Assembly (NCBI RefSeq): GCF_000159035.1
Contig: NZ_DS999576.1
Span: 627,053-669,838, forward strand
Length of the DNA: 42,786 bases
Source of the DNA: Actinomyces urogenitalis DSM 15434
GTDB lineage: Bacteria; Actinomycetota; Actinomycetes; Actinomycetales; Actinomycetaceae
Reading direction: 5' to 3'
Shown here: in pieces, positions 8,998 through 18,386 of the stretch
Layout: each line of letters starts with the position of its first letter
Position numbering within the stretch: the stretch's first letter is position 1
The notes under the pieces: generated by a model
What the model was told of the DNA's origin: nothing
Databases searched by the model: none
The model's input: the letters and a program-made list of their open reading frames with translations, nothing else
Translations under genes and position numbers: made by a program

Positions 8998-9656
8998 CGC
9001 TGCCGGCCTGCCGGGTCGGCAGCGCGCCACGTCCCTTCCGCCCAGTCCTCCAGGCGCCAGCCATGCTCGTGGTCACCCATGACCACGGAGAAGGCCGTGT
9101 TCGTCATGGGATGGTTGGCGATCCAGGCCGGGTCGGCGCCGGCCGCCGTCGCCGCCACCAGGGCGGTCCATACCCGTAGCACCGTGCCGTGAGCCACGAG
9201 CAGCGCAGTGGCGTCAGGAGCGGCGACCTGCGAGATCTGCTCGACGACGGCGCTGAAGCGGCCCACCGTGTCCGCGCCGTCCTCGGGCGAGCCGGGCAGC
9301 CGGGCGTGCAGACGGCCGATCATCCACGCCCGGGTGGTGTCGGTGTAGCAGGCGATCGAGGCGGCATCGGTATTCATCTCCAGGTCCCCGGCCAGGACCT
9401 CCCGCAGACCGGAGCAGATCTGGGCCTGCAGGCCCGTGGCCTGCTCGACGGGGGCGATGGTCTGACGCGCGCGCAGGATGGGCGAGACCCACAGCGAGCT
9501 GATGTCCTCCAGGTGCCCGGCCTCACGCAGCCGGCCCGGCAGGCTGGCGGCCTGTGCCAGCCCGACCTCATCAAGGGGGTTGCCTGGGAAGGCGGTGTCC
9601 AGGGCGCCCATGACGTTGGCGATCGTGCGGCCGTGGCGAACAAGAATGAGCTTCAC
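8994..9656 (-). CDS. Histidine phosphatase family protein
   Basis: A 220-residue phosphoglycerate-mutase-like phosphatase. The phospho-accepting histidine is in LVRHGRT (His8 from GTG 9656). The second catalytic histidine is in LLVAHGTVLR, and an acidic residue lies in LREVLAGDLE. GTG 9656 is chosen because it starts the family core VKLILVRHG directly and CAGGAT ends 6 nt before it, like a leaderless -10; the frame is open to 9695 without a better start. The stop overlaps the original methyltransferase GTG in a GTGA junction, implying an operon. The substrate cannot be predicted. Confidence 0.88.
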   Translation of the reverse strand: MKLILVRHGRTIANVMGALDTAFPGNPLDEVGLAQAASLPGRLREAGHLEDISSLWVSPILRARQTIAPVEQATGLQAQICSGLREVLAGDLEMNTDAASIACYTDTTRAWMIGRLHARLPGSPEDGADTVGRFSAVVEQISQVAAPDATALLVAHGTVLRVWTALVAATAAGADPAWIANHPMTNTAFSVVMGDHEHGWRLEDWAEGTWRAADPAGRQR

Positions 9657-9770
9657 GGCCCCATCCTGCCAGCAGCCTGCGGCCTGGTAGCTCACCCTGG
9701 GGTGTGAGGAGGCTCCGCCAGGCGCGCGGGGTCCACCGAAAAGCAGGGACCACCGAGAGCCAGGGACCGC

Positions 9771-12700
9771 CTAGGACCACGGATAGGGACCGGTCCCGGA
9801 GCGTGGACGCCCGTGAGCCGGCCTGCGCACGACCTTGCCGTGCTTGTCCCCTGCCTTGGGCGTCTGCCCGGCCTCGGGCCGGTCCCCCACGCTCGCCGTC
9901 GTCCCGCCCGCTTGGCCAGGACCCGGCGCCGCGTTGCTGACCGCCGCGCTCCTTTCGTCTGCGGCGGCCCGGCCGCGTGGCTGCCCGTTCGCCAGGCCCC
10001 CGGCTGGGTCGTCCGGCTCAGGGGCATGGGAGCCGAAGATGAGCCGCGCCGCCACCGGTCTGGCGTGGCGGGCCATGCGGCGGTAGGTGTCCTCCAGATC
10101 GCGCTCATGACCTGGTGCCAGACCGATAAGCCGGCCCACGACCCGGATCTGACGCGGGTCAGAGGGCAGGACGTCCACGCGGGCTCCGCCGTCGCGTCCG
10201 GTCCCGATGACGTTGGCCGAGCGCAGACGGGTGGCGGTTTCCCAGGAGGCGACCAGCGCCGTCGTCTCCGCCCCGGTCAGCAGCCCGGCCAGGGCGGCGG
10301 CCCGCAGCGCGGTCAGGGTCGAGGTCGTGCGCAGCCCGCCCACGCGCCCGGCGTGCTGGAGCTGAAGGACCTGCACGGCCCACTCCACGTCGCTCAGGCC
10401 CCCCGGCCCGAGCTTGAGATGACGGCCGGGATCGGCGCCGCGCGGCAGCCGCTCGGACTCCATACGCGCCTTGAGACGGCGGATCTGGCGCAGCTCATCG
10501 GGTGCCAGACCGTGCTCGGACCAGCGCAGCGGCGCCACGAGGTCCTCGAAGGCGCGACCCACCTGCGCGCTGCCTGCGCAGGCGCGCGCACGCAGCAGGG
10601 CCTGACGCTCCCAGGCACCCGACCACCGCGCGTAGTAGTCCCGGTAGGAGTCCAGGGACCGGCTCATCGGGCCCTGACGTCCCTCGGGGCGCAGGTCGGC
10701 GTCCAGGGCAAGCGGGTGGGGGCCTACCGTAGTCAGCAGACCGAGGGTGCGCCGAGCCACCTCCTCTGCCTGCGCCGCGGCAGCGCGCTCGTCGGCCCCG
10801 TGACGTGGCTGGTGGACAAAGAGCACGTCCGCGTCCGAGGCGTAGGTGGTCTCGCAGCCTCCGAGACGGCCCATCGCGATGATGGCGTAGTCCGCCAGGG
10901 CCTGTGGCCACCGGCCGTCCTCGCCGGGCAGCTCGACGCCCTCGCCGGGGTCAGCGCTCTCGGCCAGGGTCAGCGCCGTGGCTACCGCGAGCGCTCCGTC
11001 CAGCACGGCGTCAGTGGCGTCGGTGAGGATCTGGGCGGTGCGCTCGGGATCCAGACCGTCCAAGGAGTCGGCCAGGGCCGCCCGCAGCAGCTCACGCGAG
11101 CGTACCGAGAGCAGGGCGTGTACGGCCTCGACGGCCTGGTCCTGGCGGTGTTCGCCAATCAGGCCTGGCAGACGCCGCCGCACCAGGCGCGTGACCTCCT
11201 CGCGCAGCGCTCCACCGGAACGCGGACGCAGCTCAGCGTCATCATCGAGCCACGCGATCGCCTCCGGGCGCTCAGCCAGCCGGTCCGTGGTCCACCTGGC
11301 ACCGGACAGCACATGGCACAGGCGCCGTGCCGCCACCGGCGAGTCACGCAGCATCGCCAGGTACCAGTGCGAGCCGCCGATCGCCTCGGACAGACGCCGG
11401 AAGGACAACAGCCCTGTGTCCGGGTCGGGGCCGTCCCCCAGCCACCCGATCATGACCGGCAGGAGCTGACGCTGAATGGCCGCGCGCCGGCTGACTCCCT
11501 CAGTCAGGGCCTGGATGTGGTGCAGCGCCCCGTCCGGGTCGAGGTAGCCGCCGGCGGCCAGACGCTCGTGGGCGGCGCGCGGGGCCATCGCCATCTCATC
11601 GCGGCTCAGCGCCGCCGCGGCGCCCAGCAGCGGCCGGTAGTACACCGACTCGTGGACGGAGCGGACCTGGCGGCGCACCGACTGGAAGAGCTCGCGCAGC
11701 TCCTCGGGGTCAGCCAGGTGCTCCCGGTCAATGCCCCGCCCGATCCGCCTCAGGTTCTCCTGGCGGCTAGGCAGCTCATGCGTACGTCGCAGGCGCAGCA
11801 GCTGGCTACGGTGCTCCAGCAGCCGCAGGGTGCGGTACCCGTGGTCGAGCACGGCTGCGTCCTCACGAGAGACGTAGCCTCCGGCGCTCAGGGCCGCCAG
11901 GGCCCGCAGCGTTCCACGCACCCGTAGGGACTCGTCGGCCCGGCCGTGCACGAGCTGGAGGAGCTGCACGGTGAACTCCACGTCCCGCAACCCTCCCGGG
12001 CCCAGCTTGATCCGGCGGTCCTGCGTGCCGGGGCGTGCGGAGTCGTGCTCCACGCGCTGTCGCATCGCCCGTGCGTCGTCCACGAAGTTCTCCCGGCGGC
12101 TGGCCTCCCACACGAGAGGAGCCACCCCCTCCTCGTAGGCCCGGCCCAGGCCCGGGTTCCCGGCGCAGGCGCGCGCCTTGAGCAGCGCCTGGAACTCCCA
12201 GGAGGAGGCCCAGCGCTCGTAGTAGGTCAGGTGCGAGGCGAGCGTGCGCACCAGGGCCCCGTCCTTGCCCTCCGGACGCAAGCCGGTGTCCAGCGGCCAC
12301 AGGGGCGGCTCCGTGCCGGAGGCAGAAACCACGCGGGCCAGCTCCGTAGCCAGGGCCGTGCCCGTGATCAGCAGCCGCTCCTCTCCGGCTTGCGCGGCCT
12401 CGTCAGCCGACCCGGTGGCGCAGGCAGCCGGGGCGACGACGTAGACGACGTCGACGTCGGAGATGTAGTTGAGCTCGCAGGCCCCGGTCTTGCCCATCGC
12501 GATGACGGCCAGGGCCACCTCAGCTGCTGCCGGGCCGACGGCGTGACGCGCCACGAGCAGGCCGGTCTCCAGCGCGGCATCCGCCAGCTGAGCCATCCGG
12601 GTGCCGACGACCTCGGTGTGCGCCAACGGGTCCGCAGCGCACAGGTCATCAGCCGCGATGGCCAGCAGCCGGTCACGGTAGGCCACGCGCAGCGCCGCGG

Positions 12701-13283
12701 TGGCGCGGGTGGTCGCCTGGCTTCGTTCCTGGCAGGAGGACAAGGCATCTCGCACTGCTCGACCCAGGACCTGCGCCGCCTCGTGCGGCCCCTCGTCCTG
12801 CCACGAGCGCGAGGGGTGGAGGGCCGTCAGGCACTGCGGGTGGGCCACCAGGAAGTCGCCCAGCGCGCTAGAGGCCCCGAGCACGGCCAGCAGGCGCCTG
12901 AGGTGGTGGTGCGCGTTGCCGCGAGCGCCGGGCTCCGCCTGCGGATCCTGTGCCGCGGTCAGCGTGCCCAGGAGCGAGGCGAGCAGCCGGGCCTGGCTGC
13001 TGCGTGAGGGACCACGCACCTCGTGCGCCAGGCGGACCAGGGTCAGCAGAGCCAGGTCCGGGTCAGCCGTACGCCCCAGGGCCTGGACCAGGCCCACTGC
13101 CGCCGGGCCCAGGCTCGCCTGCGCCGTCGGACCGTGGGAGGCAGGCGGGTCCGCGAGCAGCTCACGCAGCGCCGCGTCCTCCAGGCAGGCGCGTGCGCGC
13201 TCGGAGTCCTGGAAGCCGGCCGCCAGGAGCCGTGAGCGCACCGAGCGCTGACGGGCCCCGGTGGGCGGCAGCTCGCCGCCCAC
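9771..13283 (-). CDS. glnE: Bifunctional glutamine synthetase adenylyltransferase/deadenylylase GlnE
   Basis: A 1170-residue enzyme that attaches AMP to, and removes it from, the tyrosine of type I glutamine synthetase. Two nucleotidyltransferase domains are visible: GACELNYISDVDVVYV in the N-terminal half and GCETTYASDADVLFV in the C-terminal half, each with the SDxD metal motif. Each is followed by a GPGGLRDVEF/GPGGLSDVEW element. The last roughly 85 residues are a low-complexity Pro/Gly/Ala/Lys tail that makes the protein longer than most homologues. The GTG start is 2 nt after the glnA2 stop, so the two are co-transcribed. The expected target is GlnA1 Tyr402. Confidence 0.96.
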   Translation of the reverse strand: MGGELPPTGARQRSVRSRLLAAGFQDSERARACLEDAALRELLADPPASHGPTAQASLGPAAVGLVQALGRTADPDLALLTLVRLAHEVRGPSRSSQARLLASLLGTLTAAQDPQAEPGARGNAHHHLRRLLAVLGASSALGDFLVAHPQCLTALHPSRSWQDEGPHEAAQVLGRAVRDALSSCQERSQATTRATAALRVAYRDRLLAIAADDLCAADPLAHTEVVGTRMAQLADAALETGLLVARHAVGPAAAEVALAVIAMGKTGACELNYISDVDVVYVVAPAACATGSADEAAQAGEERLLITGTALATELARVVSASGTEPPLWPLDTGLRPEGKDGALVRTLASHLTYYERWASSWEFQALLKARACAGNPGLGRAYEEGVAPLVWEASRRENFVDDARAMRQRVEHDSARPGTQDRRIKLGPGGLRDVEFTVQLLQLVHGRADESLRVRGTLRALAALSAGGYVSREDAAVLDHGYRTLRLLEHRSQLLRLRRTHELPSRQENLRRIGRGIDREHLADPEELRELFQSVRRQVRSVHESVYYRPLLGAAAALSRDEMAMAPRAAHERLAAGGYLDPDGALHHIQALTEGVSRRAAIQRQLLPVMIGWLGDGPDPDTGLLSFRRLSEAIGGSHWYLAMLRDSPVAARRLCHVLSGARWTTDRLAERPEAIAWLDDDAELRPRSGGALREEVTRLVRRRLPGLIGEHRQDQAVEAVHALLSVRSRELLRAALADSLDGLDPERTAQILTDATDAVLDGALAVATALTLAESADPGEGVELPGEDGRWPQALADYAIIAMGRLGGCETTYASDADVLFVHQPRHGADERAAAAQAEEVARRTLGLLTTVGPHPLALDADLRPEGRQGPMSRSLDSYRDYYARWSGAWERQALLRARACAGSAQVGRAFEDLVAPLRWSEHGLAPDELRQIRRLKARMESERLPRGADPGRHLKLGPGGLSDVEWAVQVLQLQHAGRVGGLRTTSTLTALRAAALAGLLTGAETTALVASWETATRLRSANVIGTGRDGGARVDVLPSDPRQIRVVGRLIGLAPGHERDLEDTYRRMARHARPVAARLIFGSHAPEPDDPAGGLANGQPRGRAAADERSAAVSNAAPGPGQAGGTTASVGDRPEAGQTPKAGDKHGKVVRRPAHGRPRSGTGPYPWS

Positions 13284-13285
13284 GC

Positions 13286-14617
13286 TCAGGCCTTGGGGAA
13301 GAACTGGGAGAGCTCGAAGTCCGTCACCTGGGCGTCGTAGGCACGGTACTCGTGACGCTTGTTGCGCATGAAGAACTCAAACGCGTCCTCGCCCAGGGTG
13401 TCAGCCACGAGATCGGACTTGGCCATCGCCCCGACCGCACGCTTGAGCGAGGTCGGCAGGGCCGCGATGCCCAGGGCCTCGCGCTCGCGGTCGGACAGCG
13501 CCCACACGTCGTCCTCGGCCTCAGCAGGCAGATCGTAGCCCTCCTCGATCCCCTTCAGGCCTGCTGCCAGGATGACGGCGAAGGCCAGGTAGGGGTTGGC
13601 CGAGGAGTCGATGCCGCGGAACTCGATGCGCGTGGACTGGGCCTTGCCGGGCTTGTGCATGGGCACGCGGACCAGGGCCGAGCGGTTGGAGCGGCCCCAG
13701 CAGATGTAGCTGGGGGCCTCGTCCCCGCCCCACAGCCGCTTGTAGGAGTTGACGTGCTGGTTGGTCACCGCGGAGATCTCGCTGGCGTGGTGCAGCAGAC
13801 CAGCGACGAAGGCCCGGCCCGTGGCCGAGAGCTGGTACTGACCGGCCGGATCGTGGAAGGCGTTGCGGTCACCCTCGAACAGCGAGAAGTGGGTGTGCAT
13901 CCCGGAACCGGGCTGACCGACGAAGGGCTTGGGCATGAAGGTCGCGGTGCACCCCTCCTGAAGGGCTACCTCCTCGACCACGGCCCGGAAGGTCATGATG
14001 TTGTCCGCCATCGACAGGGCGTCAGCGAAACGCAGGTCGATCTCGTTCTGGCCAGGGCCTCCCTCGTGATGGGAGAACTCCACCGAGATCCCCATCTGCT
14101 CCAGCATGAGGATGGCGCGGCGGCGGAACTCGTGGGCCGTGCCCCCGGCGACGTGGTCAAAGTATCCGGCGTGATCAGTCGGGCTGATGGAGCCGTCCTC
14201 GTGGCGATTGACCAGGTAGAACTCGATCTCGGGATGGATGTAGCAGGTGAAGCCCGCCTCAGCCACGCGCGCGATCTGGCGCTCCAGGACAGCACGCGGG
14301 TCCGTGCGCACCGCCTCGCCCGCCGGGGTCAGCACGTCGCAGAACATCCGCGCCACGGAGTTAGCACCAGTACGCCAGGGCAGCATCTGGAAGGTCGAGG
14401 GATCGGGAGCCAGGAGCATGTCGGACTCGAAGACGCGGGTGAGTCCCTCGATGGCTGAGCCATCAAAGCCGATGCCCTCCTCGAAGGCGCTCTCGACCTC
14501 GGCCGGGGCGATCGCCACGGACTTGAGCTGGCCCAGGACATCGGTAAACCACAGGCGGATGAAGCGAATGTCACGCTCCTCGATCGCCCGGAGGACGTAC
14601 TCCTGCTGCTTGTCCAT
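13286..14617 (-). CDS. glnA2: Type I glutamine synthetase GlnA2, non-adenylylated type
   Basis: A 443-residue glutamine synthetase fold protein of the actinobacterial GlnA2 group. Motifs include EEGIGFDGSAIEGL, YIHPEIEFYLV, GSGMHTHFS and NRSALVRVP. The segment equivalent to the adenylylation loop reads DDVWALSDRE, with tryptophan where GlnA1 has tyrosine, so GlnE cannot regulate it in the same way. ATG 14617 has AGAGAGG about 8 nt upstream; the frame is open to 14791, but those residues are not family-like. It is divergent from panB and starts the glnA2-glnE operon. Whether it makes glutamine or ligates another amine cannot be told from sequence. Confidence 0.93.
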   Translation of the reverse strand: MDKQQEYVLRAIEERDIRFIRLWFTDVLGQLKSVAIAPAEVESAFEEGIGFDGSAIEGLTRVFESDMLLAPDPSTFQMLPWRTGANSVARMFCDVLTPAGEAVRTDPRAVLERQIARVAEAGFTCYIHPEIEFYLVNRHEDGSISPTDHAGYFDHVAGGTAHEFRRRAILMLEQMGISVEFSHHEGGPGQNEIDLRFADALSMADNIMTFRAVVEEVALQEGCTATFMPKPFVGQPGSGMHTHFSLFEGDRNAFHDPAGQYQLSATGRAFVAGLLHHASEISAVTNQHVNSYKRLWGGDEAPSYICWGRSNRSALVRVPMHKPGKAQSTRIEFRGIDSSANPYLAFAVILAAGLKGIEEGYDLPAEAEDDVWALSDREREALGIAALPTSLKRAVGAMAKSDLVADTLGEDAFEFFMRNKRHEYRAYDAQVTDFELSQFFPKA

Positions 14618-14739
14618 GCTCGGAACCTCTCTGTGGCAAGGGCCGGTGGCGGGTGAGCCGTCGGTGCGGTAGGTGGCACCATCATGCCGTGCGCGCGTGT
14701 CCGGCGCGTTGCACGCGCTCAGGTGTCTCGGGATGCGCC

Positions 14740-14745
14740 TAGGCT
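14740..14745 (+). promoter_or_regulatory. -10 element of panB, leaderless type
   Basis: TAGGCT ends 7 nt before the panB ATG; no Shine-Dalgarno is present. Confidence 0.6.
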
Positions 14746-14752
14746 GGAGCCC

Positions 14753-15670
14753 ATGACTGAGACACCCTCGTCCTCCTCGTCCCTGGGCCACAGCCAGCCG
14801 CAGGCAGGCGAGACCTCGGCTCCCTACGGGTCTGCCGTACCTGCTTCCTCACCTGCCTCCAGCGCGCCCCGGCCACGCAAGGTCCGCGTCCAGCACCTGG
14901 CACAGATGCGCGAGCGCGGGGAGAAGATCGTCATGCTCACGGCCTACGACGCCGTCACAGCACGGATTCTCGACGTCGCAGGAACGGACGTGCTCTTAGT
15001 GGGTGACTCCATCGGCAACGTGAGCCTCGGCTACGACTCCACCTTGCCGGTAACCCTGGACGAGATGGTCGTGGCCACCCGCTCGGTGGCACGCGCCACC
15101 GAGCGCGCCCTGGTGGTGGCCGACCTGCCGTTCGGCACCTACGAGGCAGGCCCTGAGCAGGCCCTGGCCAGCGCCGTGCGCCTGGTCAAGGTGGGGGCCA
15201 ACGCCGTCAAGCTGGAGGGGGGTCGCACCCGGGCCCAGACCGTGCAGGCCCTGACCGACGCCGGGATCCCGGTCATGGCCCACGTCGGCTTCACCCCGCA
15301 GTCGGTCAACGCCCTAGGAGGATTCCGCGTCCAGGGACGAGGTGAGAAGGCCGCCGACCGGATGGTGGCCGACGTCCAGGCCCTGGGCGAGGCAGGCGCC
15401 TTCGCCGTCGTGCTGGAGATGGTGCCCGAACCCGTTGCCGCGCGCGTGACAGAGCTCTCCCCCATGCCCACCATCGGAATCGGCGCGGGCGGCAGGTGCG
15501 ACGGCCAGGTGCTCGTGTGGTCGGACATGGCGGGGATGACGCAGTGGACCCCGCGTTTCGCAGCGCAGTTCGGGCAGGTCGGCACGGCGCTGAGCCAGGC
15601 TGCCGGAGCCTTCGCCCAAGCGGTTCGCTCCGGCAGCTTCCCCGCGCCCGAGCACTGGTTTGACGCCTGA
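14753..15670 (+). CDS. panB: 3-methyl-2-oxobutanoate hydroxymethyltransferase PanB
   Basis: This 305-residue enzyme makes ketopantoate, the first committed step to pantothenate and coenzyme A. Family segments are [36 protein letters not shown] (metal-binding Asp), [36 protein letters not shown] and the catalytic glutamate region AVVLEMVPE. The first 40 or so residues are Ser/Pro/Gly-rich and not conserved. ATG 14753 is supported by a TAGGCT -10 7 nt upstream. map follows after 23 nt but has its own -10. No panC is seen in the window. Confidence 0.96.
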   Translation: MTETPSSSSSLGHSQPQAGETSAPYGSAVPASSPASSAPRPRKVRVQHLAQMRERGEKIVMLTAYDAVTARILDVAGTDVLLVGDSIGNVSLGYDSTLPVTLDEMVVATRSVARATERALVVADLPFGTYEAGPEQALASAVRLVKVGANAVKLEGGRTRAQTVQALTDAGIPVMAHVGFTPQSVNALGGFRVQGRGEKAADRMVADVQALGEAGAFAVVLEMVPEPVAARVTELSPMPTIGIGAGGRCDGQVLVWSDMAGMTQWTPRFAAQFGQVGTALSQAAGAFAQAVRSGSFPAPEHWFDA

Positions 15671-15680
15671 GCCAGACTCC

Positions 15681-15686
15681 TATGCT
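15681..15686 (+). promoter_or_regulatory. -10 element of map, leaderless type
   Basis: TATGCT ends 7 nt before ATG 15694. An in-frame ATG at 15682 lies inside this hexamer and is therefore unlikely to be the start. Confidence 0.55.
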
Positions 15687-15693
15687 TAGGACC

Positions 15694-16599
15694 ATGACTG
15701 AGCACGACGCTGCCTCTTCCACGATCTCGCTGGCTGACCGGGCTCCCCGCGGCACCTTGACCAAGGGCGTCGTCGGCCCCGAGCGCCACGTCCCGGGCTC
15801 CATCGCCCGCCCGGAGTACATGTTCCACGACGGTCCCGAGCGCGTGACCGCCTCTGACGTCAAGGACGCCGAGACCGTCGAGCGGATCCGCCAGGCCGGT
15901 CGCCTAGCCGCCCGTGCCATGGCCGAGGCCGCCAAGGCGATCGCCCCGGGCGTGACCACCGACGAGCTGGACCGGATCGCCCACGAGTACCTGTGCGACC
16001 ACGGCGCCTACCCCTCGTGCCTGGGCTACATGGGCTTCCCCAAGTCGATCTGCACCTCGGTCAACGAGGTCATCTGCCACGGCATCCCCGACTCCACCGT
16101 GCTCAAGGACGGCGACCTCATCAACCTTGACATCACCGCCTACATCCACGGCGTGCACGGGGACACCAACGCCACCTATGCCGTGGGTGAGGTCGATCCC
16201 GAGACGGCCCTGCTCATCGAGCGCACCCGCACCGCCATGGAGCGGGGCATCAAGGCGGTGCGCCCGGGCCGCGAGGTCAACGTCATCGGCCGTGTCATCG
16301 AGAAGTACGCCAAGCGCTTCGACTACGGCGTGGTGCGTGACTACACCGGCCACGGAGTCGGCGAGGCCTTCCACTCCGGCCTCATCATCCCCCACTACGA
16401 CGCTGCCCCCGCCTACGACGACGTCATGGAGGTGGGCATGGTCTTCACGATCGAGCCCATGCTCACGCTCGGCACTGAGGACTGGGAGCAGTGGGACGAC
16501 GGCTGGACGGTGCTGACCAAGGACCGTTCGCGCACCGCCCAGTTCGAGCACACGCTGGTGGTCACCGAGGACGGGGCAGACATCCTCACCCTCCCCTGA
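15694..16599 (+). CDS. map: Methionine aminopeptidase type I
   Basis: A 301-residue cytosolic metallopeptidase that removes initiator methionine. The ligand pattern is complete: Asp in [11 protein letters not shown], Asp in GDTNATY, His in [10 protein letters not shown], Glu in FTIEPMLT and Glu in QFEHTLVV. Conserved substrate residues lie in [14 protein letters not shown]. An N-terminal extension of about 45 residues containing IARPEYMF precedes the catalytic domain, like the type Ic enzymes of mycobacteria. ATG 15694 is preferred over 15682 because of the -10 position. Confidence 0.96.
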   Translation: MTEHDAASSTISLADRAPRGTLTKGVVGPERHVPGSIARPEYMFHDGPERVTASDVKDAETVERIRQAGRLAARAMAEAAKAIAPGVTTDELDRIAHEYLCDHGAYPSCLGYMGFPKSICTSVNEVICHGIPDSTVLKDGDLINLDITAYIHGVHGDTNATYAVGEVDPETALLIERTRTAMERGIKAVRPGREVNVIGRVIEKYAKRFDYGVVRDYTGHGVGEAFHSGLIIPHYDAAPAYDDVMEVGMVFTIEPMLTLGTEDWEQWDDGWTVLTKDRSRTAQFEHTLVVTEDGADILTLP

Positions 16600-16728
16600 G
16601 CCTCAGTGGGGCTGCTCAGTCTGCGTGCCAGGCCTGCGCACATGGCTGGTGAGCGTGTAGCGTCTGTCATGGCGTGACCAGCGTGACGCCGCCCACGTCC
16701 CTCTACCACTCCCAGGAGATGTCGCCCT

Positions 16729-17877
16729 ATGGCACCGCGTTTCAACCCTCCGCCCAACTGGCCCGCTCCTCCGGAGGGTTTCATCCCGCCACCCGGGTGG
16801 CAGCCTGACCCCTCCTGGGGCCCTGCCCCAGAGGGCTGGCAGCTGTGGGTTGACGACGGAGCTGGTCCTGACCCCACGGCCGTCATCCAGCCGGCTCCCG
16901 GCGCTGGTACCCCGGCCACAGCACCCGCCTCCTCGCCGGCGCCGACCGTCCCGGTCCAGCCCTTCGGAGCCTCGGCCGGGTCTGCGCCGTCGGTCTCCTC
17001 ACCCCCCGCCTACGCCGGAGCCACGGCCGTCTTCCCCGCCGCCGCACCGACGATGCCTGCAGCCCCCGGCGCCCCCGCTTTCGCCTCCCCTGGAGGTCCA
17101 ACAGGTCCGACGGCGGGTGGCTGGCAGCCCATTGACGTCGGTACTCCCGGCGCAGGCAAGGACCCACTGACCCGCAAGTGGTGGTTCTGGCTCATCGTCG
17201 TCGTGGTCGTCCTGGCCGTCGTCGGCGGCGCCGCCGGGGCGATCCTGTTCCTGGTCAAGGGCTCCGAGCCTGGTTCCGGTAGCGAGTCCTCCTCCGAGGT
17301 CTCTGTCTCCGCCCCCGCAGATGAGTCGGAGGCCGCAGCCGGCTCCGAGCAGGACTCCGAGGCTGAGGAGTCAGAGGCTCCCGAGGCCACCAAGGGCGCG
17401 GGCTCATCCATGGACGACCCCCTCGACCCCAGCCAGCCAGTGACCTTCAAGGCCGGTGAGTTCGACGATGACCCGCAGGCCTCGATCGACGTCACCCTCG
17501 GCGCGGTGGAGTGGAACGCCAACGAGTCCATCAAGGCGGCCTATGACGCCCAGGGCTACTCAGAGGGTTACAAGGATCCGGGTGAGGGCAAGGTCTACAT
17601 GCGGGTCCCGGTGACCATCACCTACCACGGCTCCGGCCAGCTCAGCAGCTTCGAGCTGGAGATGGACTACGTCAAGGACGGCAACACCCACACCACTGAG
17701 TCCGTCTTCCTGGATGACGAGTTCGATCTCCAGGACATGCCGCGTGACGGCGGTTCGGCGAGCGGGTACTACACCTACGTCATCAACGCCTCTGACGCCA
17801 ACAGCGGTGTCTTCGCCGCCTCGGCCTTCTCCTCCAGGTACGACGGCACCGGCGAGGTCTACATCCAGGCCAAGTAA
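16729..17877 (+). CDS. Membrane-anchored protein with Pro/Trp-rich N-terminus and DUF4352-like domain
   Basis: A 382-residue protein in four parts. Residues 1-45 carry repeated Trp-Pro motifs (PPNWPAPPEGF, PPPGWQPDPSWGPAPEGW), seen at the N-terminus of many actinobacterial membrane proteins. A Pro/Ala-rich linker follows to about 140, then one transmembrane helix at about 150-175 (KWWFWLIVVVVVLAVVGG). The outer part has a Ser/Glu-rich linker and a beta-rich domain at about 235-382 resembling the DUF4352/telokin-like fold. The N-terminus is probably cytosolic and the C-terminal domain outside. The start has AGGAGAT at 16713-16719. Its function is unknown. Confidence 0.85.
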   Translation: MAPRFNPPPNWPAPPEGFIPPPGWQPDPSWGPAPEGWQLWVDDGAGPDPTAVIQPAPGAGTPATAPASSPAPTVPVQPFGASAGSAPSVSSPPAYAGATAVFPAAAPTMPAAPGAPAFASPGGPTGPTAGGWQPIDVGTPGAGKDPLTRKWWFWLIVVVVVLAVVGGAAGAILFLVKGSEPGSGSESSSEVSVSAPADESEAAAGSEQDSEAEESEAPEATKGAGSSMDDPLDPSQPVTFKAGEFDDDPQASIDVTLGAVEWNANESIKAAYDAQGYSEGYKDPGEGKVYMRVPVTITYHGSGQLSSFELEMDYVKDGNTHTTESVFLDDEFDLQDMPRDGGSASGYYTYVINASDANSGVFAASAFSSRYDGTGEVYIQAK

Positions 17878-17891
17878 GCAACCCACGTCAT

Positions 17892-17934
17892 GGCACGGGC
17901 CGCTGTCCGGGGATCCCGGGCAGCGGCCCGTGCC
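17892..17934. terminator. Bidirectional terminator between the DUF4352-like gene and rnpB
   Basis: A 14-bp perfect inverted repeat (17892-17905 and 17921-17934) sits 14 nt after the plus-strand gene and just past the 3' end of the minus-strand RNase P RNA. It could terminate both. Confidence 0.75.
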
Positions 17935-17956
17935 GTGCGCCGCAGGAGGCGCGCAC

Positions 17957-18358
<402 letters not shown>

Positions 18359-18364
18359 CCGGAC

Positions 18365-18380
18365 AGCCTACCCCTAAGAT
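18365..18380. promoter_or_regulatory. Back-to-back -10 elements of rnpB and yaaA
   Basis: TAGGCT on the minus strand (18370-18365) serves rnpB, and TAAGAT on the plus strand (18375-18380) serves yaaA. Only 4 bp separate them, so RNA polymerase bound at one should exclude the other. Confidence 0.6.
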
Positions 18381-18386
18381 CGGTGC

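Noticed and set aside
9745-9791. AGGGACC occurring three times near the glnE stop
   Set aside because: Spacings are 17 and 23 nt with no dyad, and one copy is inside coding sequence, so it does not match the periodic arrays.
9813-11927. 704-codon open frame on the plus strand opposite glnE
   Set aside because: It lies entirely antisense to glnE, whose two nucleotidyltransferase domains are intact; composition is Arg/Gln/Pro-rich and resembles no family.
12950-14458. 502-codon plus-strand frame across the glnE/glnA2 junction
   Set aside because: Antisense to conserved parts of both genes; no ribosome site or motif.
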